Assembly (NCBI RefSeq): GCF_001811425.1
Contig: NZ_KV804730.1
Coordinates: 1-64,000 of the forward strand
Direction of reading: 5' to 3'
Origin: Peptoniphilus_A sp001811425
Lineage (GTDB): Bacteria; Bacillota; Clostridia; Tissierellales; Peptoniphilaceae
DNA: 64,000 nucleotides
In this document: positions 50,994 to 59,292 of the stretch, piece by piece
Layout of the letters: each line of letters starts with the position of its first letter
Numbering within the stretch: position 1 is the stretch's first letter
Program-made: the position numbers and the translations under genes
The notes under the pieces: generated by a model
Told to the model about the DNA's origin: nothing
Database searches by the model: none
The model's input: the letters and a program-made list of their open reading frames with translations, nothing else

Positions 50994-51575
50994 ATGAGTT
51001 TATTTTTGGGACGCATTCACTATATTATGTACGATAAAATTTTATTTCAAGAAGAAATTTTAGAAAATTTATTAGATTTGTTGGAAGAAGAAAAAAGTCT
51101 GGAGCTTAAAAAAGATTTAGATGATAATTTTCCACTTGAAAGAGGAAATTTAGAAGATATAATTGATGAAAGTAATATTCACGGCTGGCTCAATGAGAGA
51201 GTAATAAGAAGTGAAAATAGACTGGCAAAAGCAGTTTCAATTCTATTAGGGGACTTTGACTTAGAAAAATTAAAGAATAAATTTTTTGAAATCGGAGAAA
51301 ATTATAAGGCAGGCGACAGTCCAATAGAAGTATTTTCTTTTATTACTTCCAAATTTTTGGATGGCATGCCCTGTGACCATGCCCTTGCCATTTTAAAAAA
51401 TGATGAGGATGAATTTGTATTTACACTTGCATCTGATGTCCATAAAAATATTTGGGGAAATTATGTAGATCCTGAGATTTATTGGATGCTTAGGGACAGC
51501 CTTATTCTTGGAAGTTTAAGCTCCACTAGTTTAAAATATCAAAAGATAGATGAAAATTATGTAATAAGGAAGTGA
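50994..51575 (+). CDS. Conserved clostridial protein of unknown function
   Basis: A 193-aa soluble, acidic protein. ATG 50994 is preferred over 50982 because GAGGG stands six bases upstream and the predicted leader is very short. Family-like blocks are MSLFLGRIHYIMYDKILF at the start, SNIHGWLNERV in the middle and LDGMPCDHALAI, which I associate with an uncharacterised clostridial family. No membrane segment or known domain. It is the first gene of the operon with the hemerythrin-like protein, four bases apart, suggesting a role in oxygen or metal handling. Confidence 0.75.
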   Translation: MSLFLGRIHYIMYDKILFQEEILENLLDLLEEEKSLELKKDLDDNFPLERGNLEDIIDESNIHGWLNERVIRSENRLAKAVSILLGDFDLEKLKNKFFEIGENYKAGDSPIEVFSFITSKFLDGMPCDHALAILKNDEDEFVFTLASDVHKNIWGNYVDPEIYWMLRDSLILGSLSSTSLKYQKIDENYVIRK

Positions 51576-51579
51576 TTAA

Positions 51580-52131
51580 GTGGATACTTTAAAAAATACA
51601 ATTAACTATTTGGAAGATGAACACGAAGAAATTTTAAGATTTTGCGACAAAATGGAAGAAAAATGTTTGGAGATCCTAAGGGGAAGGGTGGACACAGAAT
51701 TTTTTAGAAATGCAATTGAGTTTATAAGAAAGTATGCCGACGGCCTTCACCACAAAAAGGAAGAGGACATTTTATTTGTGACTATGCTTGAAAATCTTGG
51801 ACCTGTGGCAGAAAAAGTTGTCCGTGGTGGCATGCTCGTTGAACATCAAATGGCAAGGGGCTATGTTATGGAGCTTGAAAAAAATTTAAATTTATTTGAA
51901 AAATATAAGGAAGATCTTTCAAAGCTTCACATCTTGACTAATGCCATGGCTTATGTGGAACTTTTGAGAAATCACGCAGAAAAGGAAAATAAAACAGTTT
52001 ATCCCTTTGCTGATAAAAGTTTAAGCGAAGATGTCAAGCTTGAAGTCGCAAAGGAAATGGATGAAAGAATAAGGGAAGAAGAAAAATTTTTAGAAGATAA
52101 AAGAAATTTAATGAAAAAATTGGGACTATAA
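51580..52131 (+). CDS. Hemerythrin HHE-domain protein
   Basis: A four-helix protein expected to bind a di-iron centre and so oxygen or nitric oxide. The 183-aa protein shows candidate ligands H15 (EDEHEEI), H57/H58 with E61/E62 (HHKKEED), H89 (VEHQMARGY) and H132 with E136 (NHAEKENKTVYPFAD), the usual HHE order. The start is GTG 51580 behind GGAAGTGAT. Operon position behind a CRP/FNR-type site supports a role in the response of an anaerobe to oxygen or NO. Confidence 0.9.
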   Translation: MDTLKNTINYLEDEHEEILRFCDKMEEKCLEILRGRVDTEFFRNAIEFIRKYADGLHHKKEEDILFVTMLENLGPVAEKVVRGGMLVEHQMARGYVMELEKNLNLFEKYKEDLSKLHILTNAMAYVELLRNHAEKENKTVYPFADKSLSEDVKLEVAKEMDERIREEEKFLEDKRNLMKKLGL

Positions 52132-52207
52132 ATTACTTTAGCCTGCTATCAAAAAGATTACAAAATTATTACAAATCTTAAATTTTGAGGATTTTCGCCA
52201 AAGTTTT

Positions 52208-52216
52208 TGCTATTAT
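52208..52216 (+). promoter_or_regulatory. Extended -10 promoter of the SLH protein gene
   Basis: TGC-TATTAT (hexamer 52211-52216) is identical to the extended -10 of the hemerythrin operon. No palindrome of the same type is present upstream. Confidence 0.5.
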
Positions 52217-52235
52217 AAGACTTCGAGGTGAAAGA

Positions 52236-53102
52236 ATGAAAAAAATACTTATATTGATGATAATTTTACTTGCAATGCCCTTTAGCGTTTTTGCAGCTAA
52301 GGAAGTTGCCATGCCACTTAGTGTCAGCGCAGTAAAGGAAAGTGAAACTTACAACTTTGAAATAAAAAATGCCAAGGACAAGGATGCAGTTGAAATCGAA
52401 GTGAAAAGCGAAGGCAATGATGCAAAAGGAAATTTAACAAAAAATGTCTTTGTAAAAAATAATAAAAAATATGTTTCAATTACGCAAAGAGAACTTGACT
52501 CCCTTGTGGGACCTTCAAGTGGCTATGCCTTTAGACTTAGATTTGCAAATAGTGAGGGCAAATCAAATTACACAGATGTCTTACATCTTGGCAAGGCGCC
52601 AGTTTTTAGAAATTACAGCAACTGGGCTTACAAGGATTTAATGAAGGCAGAAGATTTAAAACTTTTCTCAAAGGATCTTGCAGCTAACACTAAAGAGAAG
52701 ATCACTCGTGAAGAATTTGCAGAAATTGCAGTTAAGGCTTATGAGATTAAGTACAAGAGAAGTGCCCAAGGTTCAGTAAAACACTTTAAGGACACCGACA
52801 ACAAATATGTGAACATGGCATGCGATCTTGGCATAATGAATGGAAAGAGCAAGGACAAGTTTGCTCCCAAGGAAAATATTACGAGAGAAGACTATGCTGT
52901 TGTTATTTCAAATTTATTTAAGCTAGAAGATGGCAAAAAGATAAAAATCAAGGACGGCAAAAAGATTTCTGATTACGCAAGGGAATCTGTTTATAAGGCT
53001 CTTAGCTCTGGATTTTTAAATTTAGATGAAAAGAAAAATTTTAATCCAAAGAATCAAATGAAAAGAGAGGAAGTTATTTCTTCAATAGTACGTCATGTTT
53101 GA
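52236..53102 (+). CDS. Secreted S-layer homology (SLH) domain protein
   Basis: An exported cell-wall-associated protein. ATG 52236, after GAGGTGA, gives 288 aa with a signal peptide MKKILILMIILLAMPFSVFA and likely cleavage after VFA. Residues about 30-120 form an unassigned beta-rich region. The rest holds three SLH-like repeats, beginning near NYSNWAYKDLMKA, FKDTDNKYVNMACDLG and DYARESVYKALSSG, which in other bacteria bind pyruvylated wall polymers. The third repeat is the least canonical. Confidence 0.85.
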   Translation: MKKILILMIILLAMPFSVFAAKEVAMPLSVSAVKESETYNFEIKNAKDKDAVEIEVKSEGNDAKGNLTKNVFVKNNKKYVSITQRELDSLVGPSSGYAFRLRFANSEGKSNYTDVLHLGKAPVFRNYSNWAYKDLMKAEDLKLFSKDLAANTKEKITREEFAEIAVKAYEIKYKRSAQGSVKHFKDTDNKYVNMACDLGIMNGKSKDKFAPKENITREDYAVVISNLFKLEDGKKIKIKDGKKISDYARESVYKALSSGFLNLDEKKNFNPKNQMKREEVISSIVRHV

Positions 53103-53150
53103 TTAAAAATTTACAAAAGTCCCCAAATTGTATATAAAACTTTATAATTG

Positions 53151-53159
53151 TGATATAAT
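53151..53159 (+). promoter_or_regulatory. Extended -10 promoter of the 119-aa gene
   Basis: TGA-TATAAT (hexamer 53154-53159). A TTGTAT lies 20 bases further upstream, too far for a standard -35. Confidence 0.6.
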
Positions 53160-53176
53160 ACTTCCAAGGTGAGGTA

Positions 53177-53536
53177 ATGAAAAAAGTAATTTTTGACATT
53201 AGTCCACTTGGAAGTTTTCAATTTTCTTGTGAGACTTACATGATGTATTACAGAGAAAAATATGGACAAGATATTTTTTTCTACACTAGAAAAAATGGAA
53301 AGTATGTAAAGGTTGAAGACCTAGAAGAGCTCAGACATTTAAAAAGTAGAGTTATGGTAAGTGTTGACCTTGGCTCTGAAGTTGATTTTATTGCCCACGA
53401 CTTAGATGCAAGAGTTAAACCACTGACAGAAGAGTTGGAAGATGACGAGTTACTTATAAATATAGTGGAAAGGCTTGGCGACAAGGCAAGCTGGAAAAAT
53501 TCTAAAATGAGAGTCGTTGAACTTCAAGAGTGTTGA
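53177..53536 (+). CDS. Small cytoplasmic protein of unknown function
   Basis: A 119-aa protein without signal peptide or membrane segment. It has an acidic C-terminal half (PLTEELEDDELLINI). No domain recognised. It has its own extended -10 promoter, the ribosome-binding site AGGTGAGG and a downstream terminator, so it is a monocistronic unit. Confidence 0.75.
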   Translation: MKKVIFDISPLGSFQFSCETYMMYYREKYGQDIFFYTRKNGKYVKVEDLEELRHLKSRVMVSVDLGSEVDFIAHDLDARVKPLTEELEDDELLINIVERLGDKASWKNSKMRVVELQEC

Positions 53537-53563
53537 TTAAAAATTTATAAAATTAGAAAAGAA

Positions 53564-53604
53564 AAGAGATTCCTTTAAATTTTTGGAATCTCTTATTTTT
53601 TTTA
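53564..53604. terminator. Terminator between the 119-aa gene and the CNNM gene
   Basis: AAGAGATTCC (53564-53573) pairs with GGAATCTCTT (53585-53594), followed by a T-rich tract on the plus strand; the minus side is also T-rich. It probably serves both convergent genes. Confidence 0.82.
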
Positions 53605-54852
53605 TTTATTTTTTGGAAACTCGAGAATTATTTTTTCGATCCTATTTTTTGACTTCCTTGCTATGGTAAATTTTAAGTCAGCGATATTTATGACTTCATT
53701 TAATTTTGGAAATCTGTCAATATTTTCGATTATAAAACCGCCAAGGGAATCAAATTCTTGGCATTCAAGTTCTGTTTCAAACTTTTGATTGATCTCGTCA
53801 ATGTTAACTGAGGCGTCTATTAAATATTTTCCTGGAGCGATAGTTATTATGTCTTCGTCTTCTTCTGTGTCGTACTCGTCAGAAATTTGACCCACAATTT
53901 TTTCAATGATGTCTTCAAAGGTAATCATACCTTCAGTGCCGCCGTACTCATCAGTAACTATGGCGACGGATAATTTATTTTGTCGCATCTCAGAAAAAAG
54001 TGTTCCAGTAGGCTTGTACTCAAAGGTGAAGAAGGGCTTTTTGAAAAAAGATTTGTTTTCAGCAAGGGGTTTTGTCCTATCCATGTGGAAAATATCTTTT
54101 ACATTTAAGATACCAATAATATTGTCCAAGTTGTCCTCATATACGGGCATTCTTGAATAAGAATATTCAGAAATTTTTTCGATAATGTCTTCATAGGAAT
54201 CTTCAATTTCAATAGCCACAATATCTGTCCTTGGTGTCATTATGTCCTTGGCATAATTGTCCTTAAAGCCAATTACATTTTGAATCATCATAGACTCGTT
54301 CTTATTTATTATTCCTTCTTCCATGCCAAGGTCCATGGCATCTATTAAGTCTTCTTCTGTTATAATTGGATCCTTGTAGGTTTTGTCCTTAATAACTATT
54401 TTAATTATGCTTTGGGACAAGAAGTTAATTAGCATGGAAAGGGGACGCATAAAAATTATTAAAAAATTTAAAAATTTTGCGTACTTTGGCACAATACTTT
54501 CATAATTGTTTTTGCCAAGCTTGCGAGGAAGGCTCTCTCCAAAAATTATCACTATAATTGTTGAAATTATTATTCCGATTATTATGCCAAGATGATTCCA
54601 TTTATGAAAGAAAAATAGTGACATAAAGATGACTGTAAGGGAATTGGAAAAATAATCTAGGATAAGCGTTGAAGAATAAATATTTTCTTTTTTTACAAGT
54701 TTTTTTATTATGTTTAAATTTTTTACTTCTAAATCCTCAAGTTTTGAAAGTTTTACAGGTCCCAGGGCGAGATAAGCATTTTCTATAAGGGTAAACAAAT
54801 AGGAAAAGAAAAGCGCCACAAGGGATATAAGTAGGTATATATACTCATTCAT
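53602..54852 (-). CDS. CNNM/HlyC-CorC family membrane protein with CBS domains
   Basis: A membrane protein of the DUF21-CBS-CorC type, implicated in magnesium or other divalent cation export. The start at 54852 (MNEYIYLLISL, 416 aa) is preferred over 54867 because GGAG on the minus strand is spaced for it. The DUF21 domain has about four transmembrane helices to residue ~160. A CBS pair follows (MTPRTDIVAIEIEDSYEDI onward) with VTDEYGGTEGMITFEDI, and the C-terminal transporter-associated domain ends the protein. Confidence 0.9.
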   Translation of the reverse strand: MNEYIYLLISLVALFFSYLFTLIENAYLALGPVKLSKLEDLEVKNLNIIKKLVKKENIYSSTLILDYFSNSLTVIFMSLFFFHKWNHLGIIIGIIISTIIVIIFGESLPRKLGKNNYESIVPKYAKFLNFLIIFMRPLSMLINFLSQSIIKIVIKDKTYKDPIITEEDLIDAMDLGMEEGIINKNESMMIQNVIGFKDNYAKDIMTPRTDIVAIEIEDSYEDIIEKISEYSYSRMPVYEDNLDNIIGILNVKDIFHMDRTKPLAENKSFFKKPFFTFEYKPTGTLFSEMRQNKLSVAIVTDEYGGTEGMITFEDIIEKIVGQISDEYDTEEDEDIITIAPGKYLIDASVNIDEINQKFETELECQEFDSLGGFIIENIDRFPKLNEVINIADLKFTIARKSKNRIEKIILEFPKNK

Positions 54853-54903
54853 AAAATTCAACTCCATTTTACATTATATACCCGAAATAGCTTTATGAAA
54901 ACT

Positions 54904-54926
54904 AAAAAAAGCTGCACCTGGCAGCT
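54904..54926 (-). terminator. Terminator of glmS (minus strand)
   Basis: AGCTGC (54910-54915) and GCAGCT (54921-54926) form the stem; on the minus strand a run of T follows opposite the A-tract at 54904-54910. Confidence 0.85.
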
Positions 54927-54933
54927 CTTTTCT

Positions 54934-56760
54934 TTATTCAACTGTAACTGATTTTGCCAAGTTTCTTGGTTTATCTACATCATTTCCTAATAGGACTGAA
55001 GAGTAGTAGGCAATTAACTGTTCAGGTATTACTGCAAGAAGTGGTGTCAATAGATCAATGGTGTCTGGTATTTCAATCATTACATCAGAAGAATCTCTCA
55101 CGAAGTCATTTTTTTCTTCTGCAATGGAAATTACTGTTGCCCCTCTCGCTATTAGCTCTTGGTTATTAGAAATAGTTTTTTCTAAAATTGAGCTTTGCGT
55201 TGCAACAGATATAACTGGTGTGCCTTCTTCTATTAGGGCAATAGAACCGTGTTTTAACTCGCCAGAAGGGAAGGATTCTGTGTGAATATAAGAAATTTCC
55301 TTTAGCTTTAGGGCTCCTTCCTTGGCAGTTATATAGTCAAGGCTTCTTCCAGTGTAGAAAATTGATTTTGCATCCTTAATTAATTCAGCAATATCTTCAA
55401 ATTGCTCTTTATGTTTTAAAATTTCTTCGATTTGTTCTGGAAGTTTTTCCATGTTTTCGATTATTTCTTTAACTTTATCTTCAGAGATTTTATTTAGCTT
55501 TAGGGCAATGTCCATGGCCAAGAAGTATAGTGAAATAACCTGTGTTGTGTAAGCCTTAGTTGATGCCACAGAGATTTCTGGACCTGCATAGCAATAGACA
55601 ACCTTGTCGGCTTCTCTTGAAATTGATGATCCAACTACATTTGTAATGGCAAGAGTTTTTGCACCAAGAGCCTTTGCTTCTCTAAGAGCTGCTAGGGTGT
55701 CAGCAGTTTCTCCTGATTGGGATACGAAAATTACCAGAGACTTGTCGTCTACAAACATATTCTTGTACCTAAATTCAGATGCAATTTCTGAAATAACAGG
55801 AATTTTTGCCAGATTTTCTATGGCAAACTTGCCAGCTTCGCCTGCGTGAAAGGCAGTTCCACAAGCTGTCACATAAATTTTATTGATATTTTTTAGTTCA
55901 TCAAGGGATAGACTTCCTTCGGCTGGAAGATTTATCTTGTAATCCTTGTGTTTAATTGAAATAACTTCGCGAAGTAGGCGAGGTTGTTCGTGAATTTCCT
56001 TAATTAGGAAGTGGTCGTAGCCTTCCTTTGATGCATCAGCTGCAGAAATTTCAACTTCAGTAATTTCTCTCTCAACTTTTTTGTGGTTTTTGTCATAAAT
56101 TGTGTAAGAGTCTTCTCTCATGTCAACTACATCGCCATCTTCAAGATAGATGATCTTATTTGTGTGTTCAATGACAGAAGTAATGTCACTTGCCACAAAG
56201 CATCCATCTTCGCAGATTGCAAAAAGTAGAGGGGAAGAATTTCTCACAGCTATGAGCCTCTTGCCTTCATTTTCATCTATGATGCCAAGGCTGTAGGCTC
56301 CCCTTAAAATTTCTGTTGACTTAAAGACAGCTTCAAGAATGTCACCCTTGTAGTTATCAGAAATAACATTAGGAATGACTTCTGTATCTGTTTGTGAAAG
56401 GAACTTGTAGCCCTTTTTTGTCAAATCATTTCTAAGCTCTAGGTAATTTTCTATAATTCCATTGTGAACTACAGAAATTTTTTCATCAGTTGATAAGTGA
56501 GGGTGAGCATTTATTTCATTGGGCTCCCCATGTGTTGCCCATCTAGTGTGACCAATGCAAATATTTGAAGAAAACTCCTCTTGGTTAAAGGAATCTTCCA
56601 AAACTTTTATGCGACCCTTCTTTTTAAAAGTCACAAGTTTATTATCTCTTATCATAGAAAGGCCTGCAGAGTCATAGCCCCTGTATTCTAATTTTTTCAG
56701 ACCTTCTAGTACTAATTTTGTTGCATTATTTTTTCCAATATATCCAACTATTCCGCACAT
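54934..56760 (-). CDS. glmS: Glutamine-fructose-6-phosphate aminotransferase (isomerising)
   Basis: This makes glucosamine-6-phosphate for peptidoglycan precursors. The 608-aa protein has the N-terminal glutaminase domain starting MCGIVGYIG (catalytic Cys2 after Met removal becomes Cys1) and two SIS sugar-isomerase domains (VTACGTAFHAGEAG, FVSQSGETADTLAALREAK). It ends with the conserved KSVTVE. GGAGG precedes the ATG on the minus strand, and the leader is a glmS ribozyme. Confidence 0.97.
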   Translation of the reverse strand: MCGIVGYIGKNNATKLVLEGLKKLEYRGYDSAGLSMIRDNKLVTFKKKGRIKVLEDSFNQEEFSSNICIGHTRWATHGEPNEINAHPHLSTDEKISVVHNGIIENYLELRNDLTKKGYKFLSQTDTEVIPNVISDNYKGDILEAVFKSTEILRGAYSLGIIDENEGKRLIAVRNSSPLLFAICEDGCFVASDITSVIEHTNKIIYLEDGDVVDMREDSYTIYDKNHKKVEREITEVEISAADASKEGYDHFLIKEIHEQPRLLREVISIKHKDYKINLPAEGSLSLDELKNINKIYVTACGTAFHAGEAGKFAIENLAKIPVISEIASEFRYKNMFVDDKSLVIFVSQSGETADTLAALREAKALGAKTLAITNVVGSSISREADKVVYCYAGPEISVASTKAYTTQVISLYFLAMDIALKLNKISEDKVKEIIENMEKLPEQIEEILKHKEQFEDIAELIKDAKSIFYTGRSLDYITAKEGALKLKEISYIHTESFPSGELKHGSIALIEEGTPVISVATQSSILEKTISNNQELIARGATVISIAEEKNDFVRDSSDVMIEIPDTIDLLTPLLAVIPEQLIAYYSSVLLGNDVDKPRNLAKSVTVE

Positions 56761-56772
56761 ATTTCTACCTCC

Positions 56773-56931
56773 AATTTATTAGAGATTCACTACATTTATT
56801 TTGTTATAAAATTGCTTTTATTTTTTGTAAAATGTTTAGGCTGTGAAACCTTTAGAGCATCCGCCGATTTTCGATAACTCTATCCCTCGTCAGCCACTTG
56901 GGCTCAGGCGCTTAAATTATTTTTATCTCTT
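56773..56931 (-). ncRNA. glmS ribozyme/riboswitch in the glmS leader
   Basis: Read on the minus strand, the leader has AAGCGCC, with self-cleavage expected between A (56912) and G (56911), then the conserved core with GACGAGG, TTATCGAAAATC and CGGCGGATG (minus strand of 56858-56891). A P3-like arm GGTTTCACAGCC and an A-rich region lead to the ribosome-binding site. The ribozyme cleaves its own mRNA when glucosamine-6-phosphate is bound and lowers GlmS synthesis. Boundaries of the distal P4 stem are approximate. Confidence 0.92.
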
Positions 56932-56937
56932 CAGTTG

Positions 56938-56966
56938 ATTTTAACATAAGGCAAATTTAAAGTAAA
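56938..56966 (-). promoter_or_regulatory. Promoter of glmS
   Basis: On the minus strand TTTACT (56961-56966) and TAAAAT (56938-56943) are 17 bases apart with TG one base before the -10. The start near 56931 leaves about 19 bases before the ribozyme cleavage site. Confidence 0.75.
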
Positions 56967-56978
56967 CTTTTTAAGAAA

Positions 56979-57100
56979 TTCTGAGGATTTAAGAAGCCTT
57001 TATAAAATATTTTTTACAAAAAACTTATATTTTATTTAGATTTTTGTCTCAGAAAGGCTGGGCAATTTGAAAGCCTATTAGTTGAAAAAAATTTTTTCAA
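56979..57100. repeat. Nested inverted repeats between the glmS and parvulin promoters
   Basis: TTCTGAG (56979-56985) is complementary to CTCAGAA (57048-57054), and AGCCTTT (56995-57001) to AAAGGCT (57053-57059). AGGCT at 57055-57059 can also pair with AGCCT at 57072-57076. TTGAAAAAA/TTTTTTCAA (57082-57090, 57092-57100) is a perfect AT palindrome. No ORF here. The role is unknown: a structured small RNA, operator array or decayed element. Confidence 0.45.
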
Positions 57101-57155
57101 ATGGTAACATTACTTATAGAAAACTTATAATTTGAGATAAATTACGGAGGTAATA

Positions 57156-57905
57156 ATGGATAGAGAAAAACTTTTAGCAGAGGTAAATGGCAAGAAAATT
57201 ACAGGAGTGGACTACAACTTATTTTTAGATTCTCTAAACCCACAACTTAAACAATATTTTGGCGGCGAAGAGATGAATAAGGAAGTCGTAAATGAACTTG
57301 TTTACCAAGCACTTTTATACGAAGATGCAATAGAAAAGGGCATGGACAAGGAAGATGACTTTACACAAGTTTTGGAAAAGACTAAGGAAAGCATGCTAAA
57401 GACTTACGCTCTTGGCAAACTTCTTGCCACAGTTACAGTTTCTGATGATGAAATAAAAAAATTCTACGAGGACAACAAAGAAGTCTTTAAGGAAAATGAA
57501 AGTGCCAATGCTTCTCACATCTTAGTTGCAGAAGAAGACAAGGCTAAAGAAATTTACGAAAAAATTAAAAATGGCGAAGACTTTGAAGCTCTTGCAAGAG
57601 AATTTTCCACTTGTCCATCAAAGGAAAAGGGCGGCGACCTTGGAACTTTCACTAGAGGACAAATGGTAAAGGAATTTGAAGATGCTGTCTTTGACAATGA
57701 AGTTGGCACAGTTACTGAACCTGTTAAGACACAATTTGGCTACCATATTATTAAAATCAATGAAAAGAATGAAGGCAGAGACCTAGAATTTGATGAAGTG
57801 AAGGATAAAATTGCGGCACAAGTTAGAAGACAAAAGGAACAAGCCCTTTACAACGAAAAAATTACTGAACTTAAGGGCAAATACCAAGTGAAGATGAATA
57901 TCTAG
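57156..57905 (+). CDS. Parvulin-type peptidylprolyl isomerase, cytoplasmic
   Basis: A foldase of the PrsA/SurA type. The 249-aa protein has an N-terminal SurA-like helical region and a rotamase domain with ASHILVAEEDKA, FSTCPSKEKGGDLGTF and TQFGYHIIKI. There is no signal peptide, so unlike PrsA it should act in the cytoplasm. A TATAAT box lies at 57126-57131, and ACGGAGG precedes ATG 57156. The RelA/SpoT-like gene starts eight bases after its stop. Confidence 0.88.
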   Translation: MDREKLLAEVNGKKITGVDYNLFLDSLNPQLKQYFGGEEMNKEVVNELVYQALLYEDAIEKGMDKEDDFTQVLEKTKESMLKTYALGKLLATVTVSDDEIKKFYEDNKEVFKENESANASHILVAEEDKAKEIYEKIKNGEDFEALAREFSTCPSKEKGGDLGTFTRGQMVKEFEDAVFDNEVGTVTEPVKTQFGYHIIKINEKNEGRDLEFDEVKDKIAAQVRRQKEQALYNEKITELKGKYQVKMNI

Positions 57906-57912
57906 GTGGAAC

Positions 57913-59244
57913 ATGAAACTTGAGCTTTTTAATTACATCGATGATGTACTAGATCTTTTTGATTATCATAAAATTGAACTTGCTGGAGTTAATAAAGAGC
58001 TTAAAAAGTATTTTTCCGATTTATTTTTAGATGACGACAGACTTACAAATATTACCACGAGAATAAAGACTCAGGAATCCCTTCGTGAAAAATTAATTAG
58101 AAGAAATTTTTTCATGAGGTTTCCTGATCCTGTTCGTGGATTTAAATATATTCAAGACTTAGTTGGCATTAGAGTGGAATGTCGTTTTATAAAAGATGAA
58201 GAAGCTTTGTACAAAAAAATCATAGAAGATTTTACTATTAAATCTGATAGGGGTTATTACAAGTCTAATAAAAATAAAAAGATTAGATTAAAACTTGATG
58301 ACCCTCAGCCTCAGACTCTTGCAAATGGTTTCACAATGTACAAACTTGACGGAGAATACGACACAGGATCCTTTATATATTGCTTTGAGCTGCAAATCAA
58401 ATCCTTTGTAAATGTCTTTTGGGGAGAAATAGACCACAAGCTTCTCTATAAAAATTATAATTACATAATAACAGAGGGATTTTTTAGAGAAATAATGAAC
58501 TCCATTAATGACAACTTGAAGATGATAGACAAGCAACTTATGATTTTATATGACCATGTAAAAAAACAGGATGCCTCAGAAATAATTTCAGCAGAAAGTC
58601 AGTTAAAGACACTTCTTTCTAAAATTCTTCACGATATCTTCACGAAAAAGATTCACGATGAGCTTGGACTATTTATCAATATTAAGGCTATTACTGATGT
58701 TGTCGTAGACTTTTTATTTATGAAATCTTCCAAGAATAAAGATTTAAGTTATGGAGAAAATTTCATAGATTTAATAAATAAGATAAATTCTGTCACAGGC
58801 AAGGACTTAAACATAGAAGAGTACATTGTCTGTGAGAAGGAGCCCAAATATTATGATTCCTTCTCAAAGGGTGCTACAGAAGTCTTGGCTAGAGTTATTA
58901 ACAACGACTTAGACTGGAATATTTTATTTAAAATTATTAGACTGATTACACAAGAATCCTATGGAGAAATTTTTACAGAGTTTATAATTTTTGTGAGATA
59001 TGAGTACATGGCTTGTATGACAAAACTTTTTGAAGAGAAAAATCTTTCAAAGGAAGAACAAGATGAAATAGAAAATAAATTTTTATCTAAGGTAATTGAT
59101 GAATTTAAGGAAAGACCTTCCATTGACTTTCTCTTAGACAAGTCTTTAAATAAATTCAACTCTGTCCTATGGGAAATTAATAAAAGTGATGCCAGAAGCC
59201 TGGAAAAAATCATTAAAATATTTGAAGATAATTATACTTTTTAA
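57913..59244 (+). CDS. RelA/SpoT-domain protein with altered synthetase motifs
   Basis: A 443-aa protein with a RelA/SpoT synthetase-like domain in residues about 45-185. The TRIKTQESLREK (49-60), QDLVGIR (81-87) and FELQIKS...EIDHKLLYK (158-180) blocks match (p)ppGpp synthetases, but the usual NGYxSxH block is NGFTMYK (138-144), without the histidine. There is no HD hydrolase, TGS or ACT domain; instead a ~250-residue helical C-terminal region of unknown type. Such clostridial proteins are annotated as GTP pyrophosphokinases, but activity is not assured. It may share a transcript with the parvulin. Confidence 0.8.
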   Translation: MKLELFNYIDDVLDLFDYHKIELAGVNKELKKYFSDLFLDDDRLTNITTRIKTQESLREKLIRRNFFMRFPDPVRGFKYIQDLVGIRVECRFIKDEEALYKKIIEDFTIKSDRGYYKSNKNKKIRLKLDDPQPQTLANGFTMYKLDGEYDTGSFIYCFELQIKSFVNVFWGEIDHKLLYKNYNYIITEGFFREIMNSINDNLKMIDKQLMILYDHVKKQDASEIISAESQLKTLLSKILHDIFTKKIHDELGLFINIKAITDVVVDFLFMKSSKNKDLSYGENFIDLINKINSVTGKDLNIEEYIVCEKEPKYYDSFSKGATEVLARVINNDLDWNILFKIIRLITQESYGEIFTEFIIFVRYEYMACMTKLFEEKNLSKEEQDEIENKFLSKVIDEFKERPSIDFLLDKSLNKFNSVLWEINKSDARSLEKIIKIFEDNYTF

Positions 59245-59292
59245 ACTATAAATATTTTTTATACTCATGTATAATGTAAGTAGGAGGTTTAA

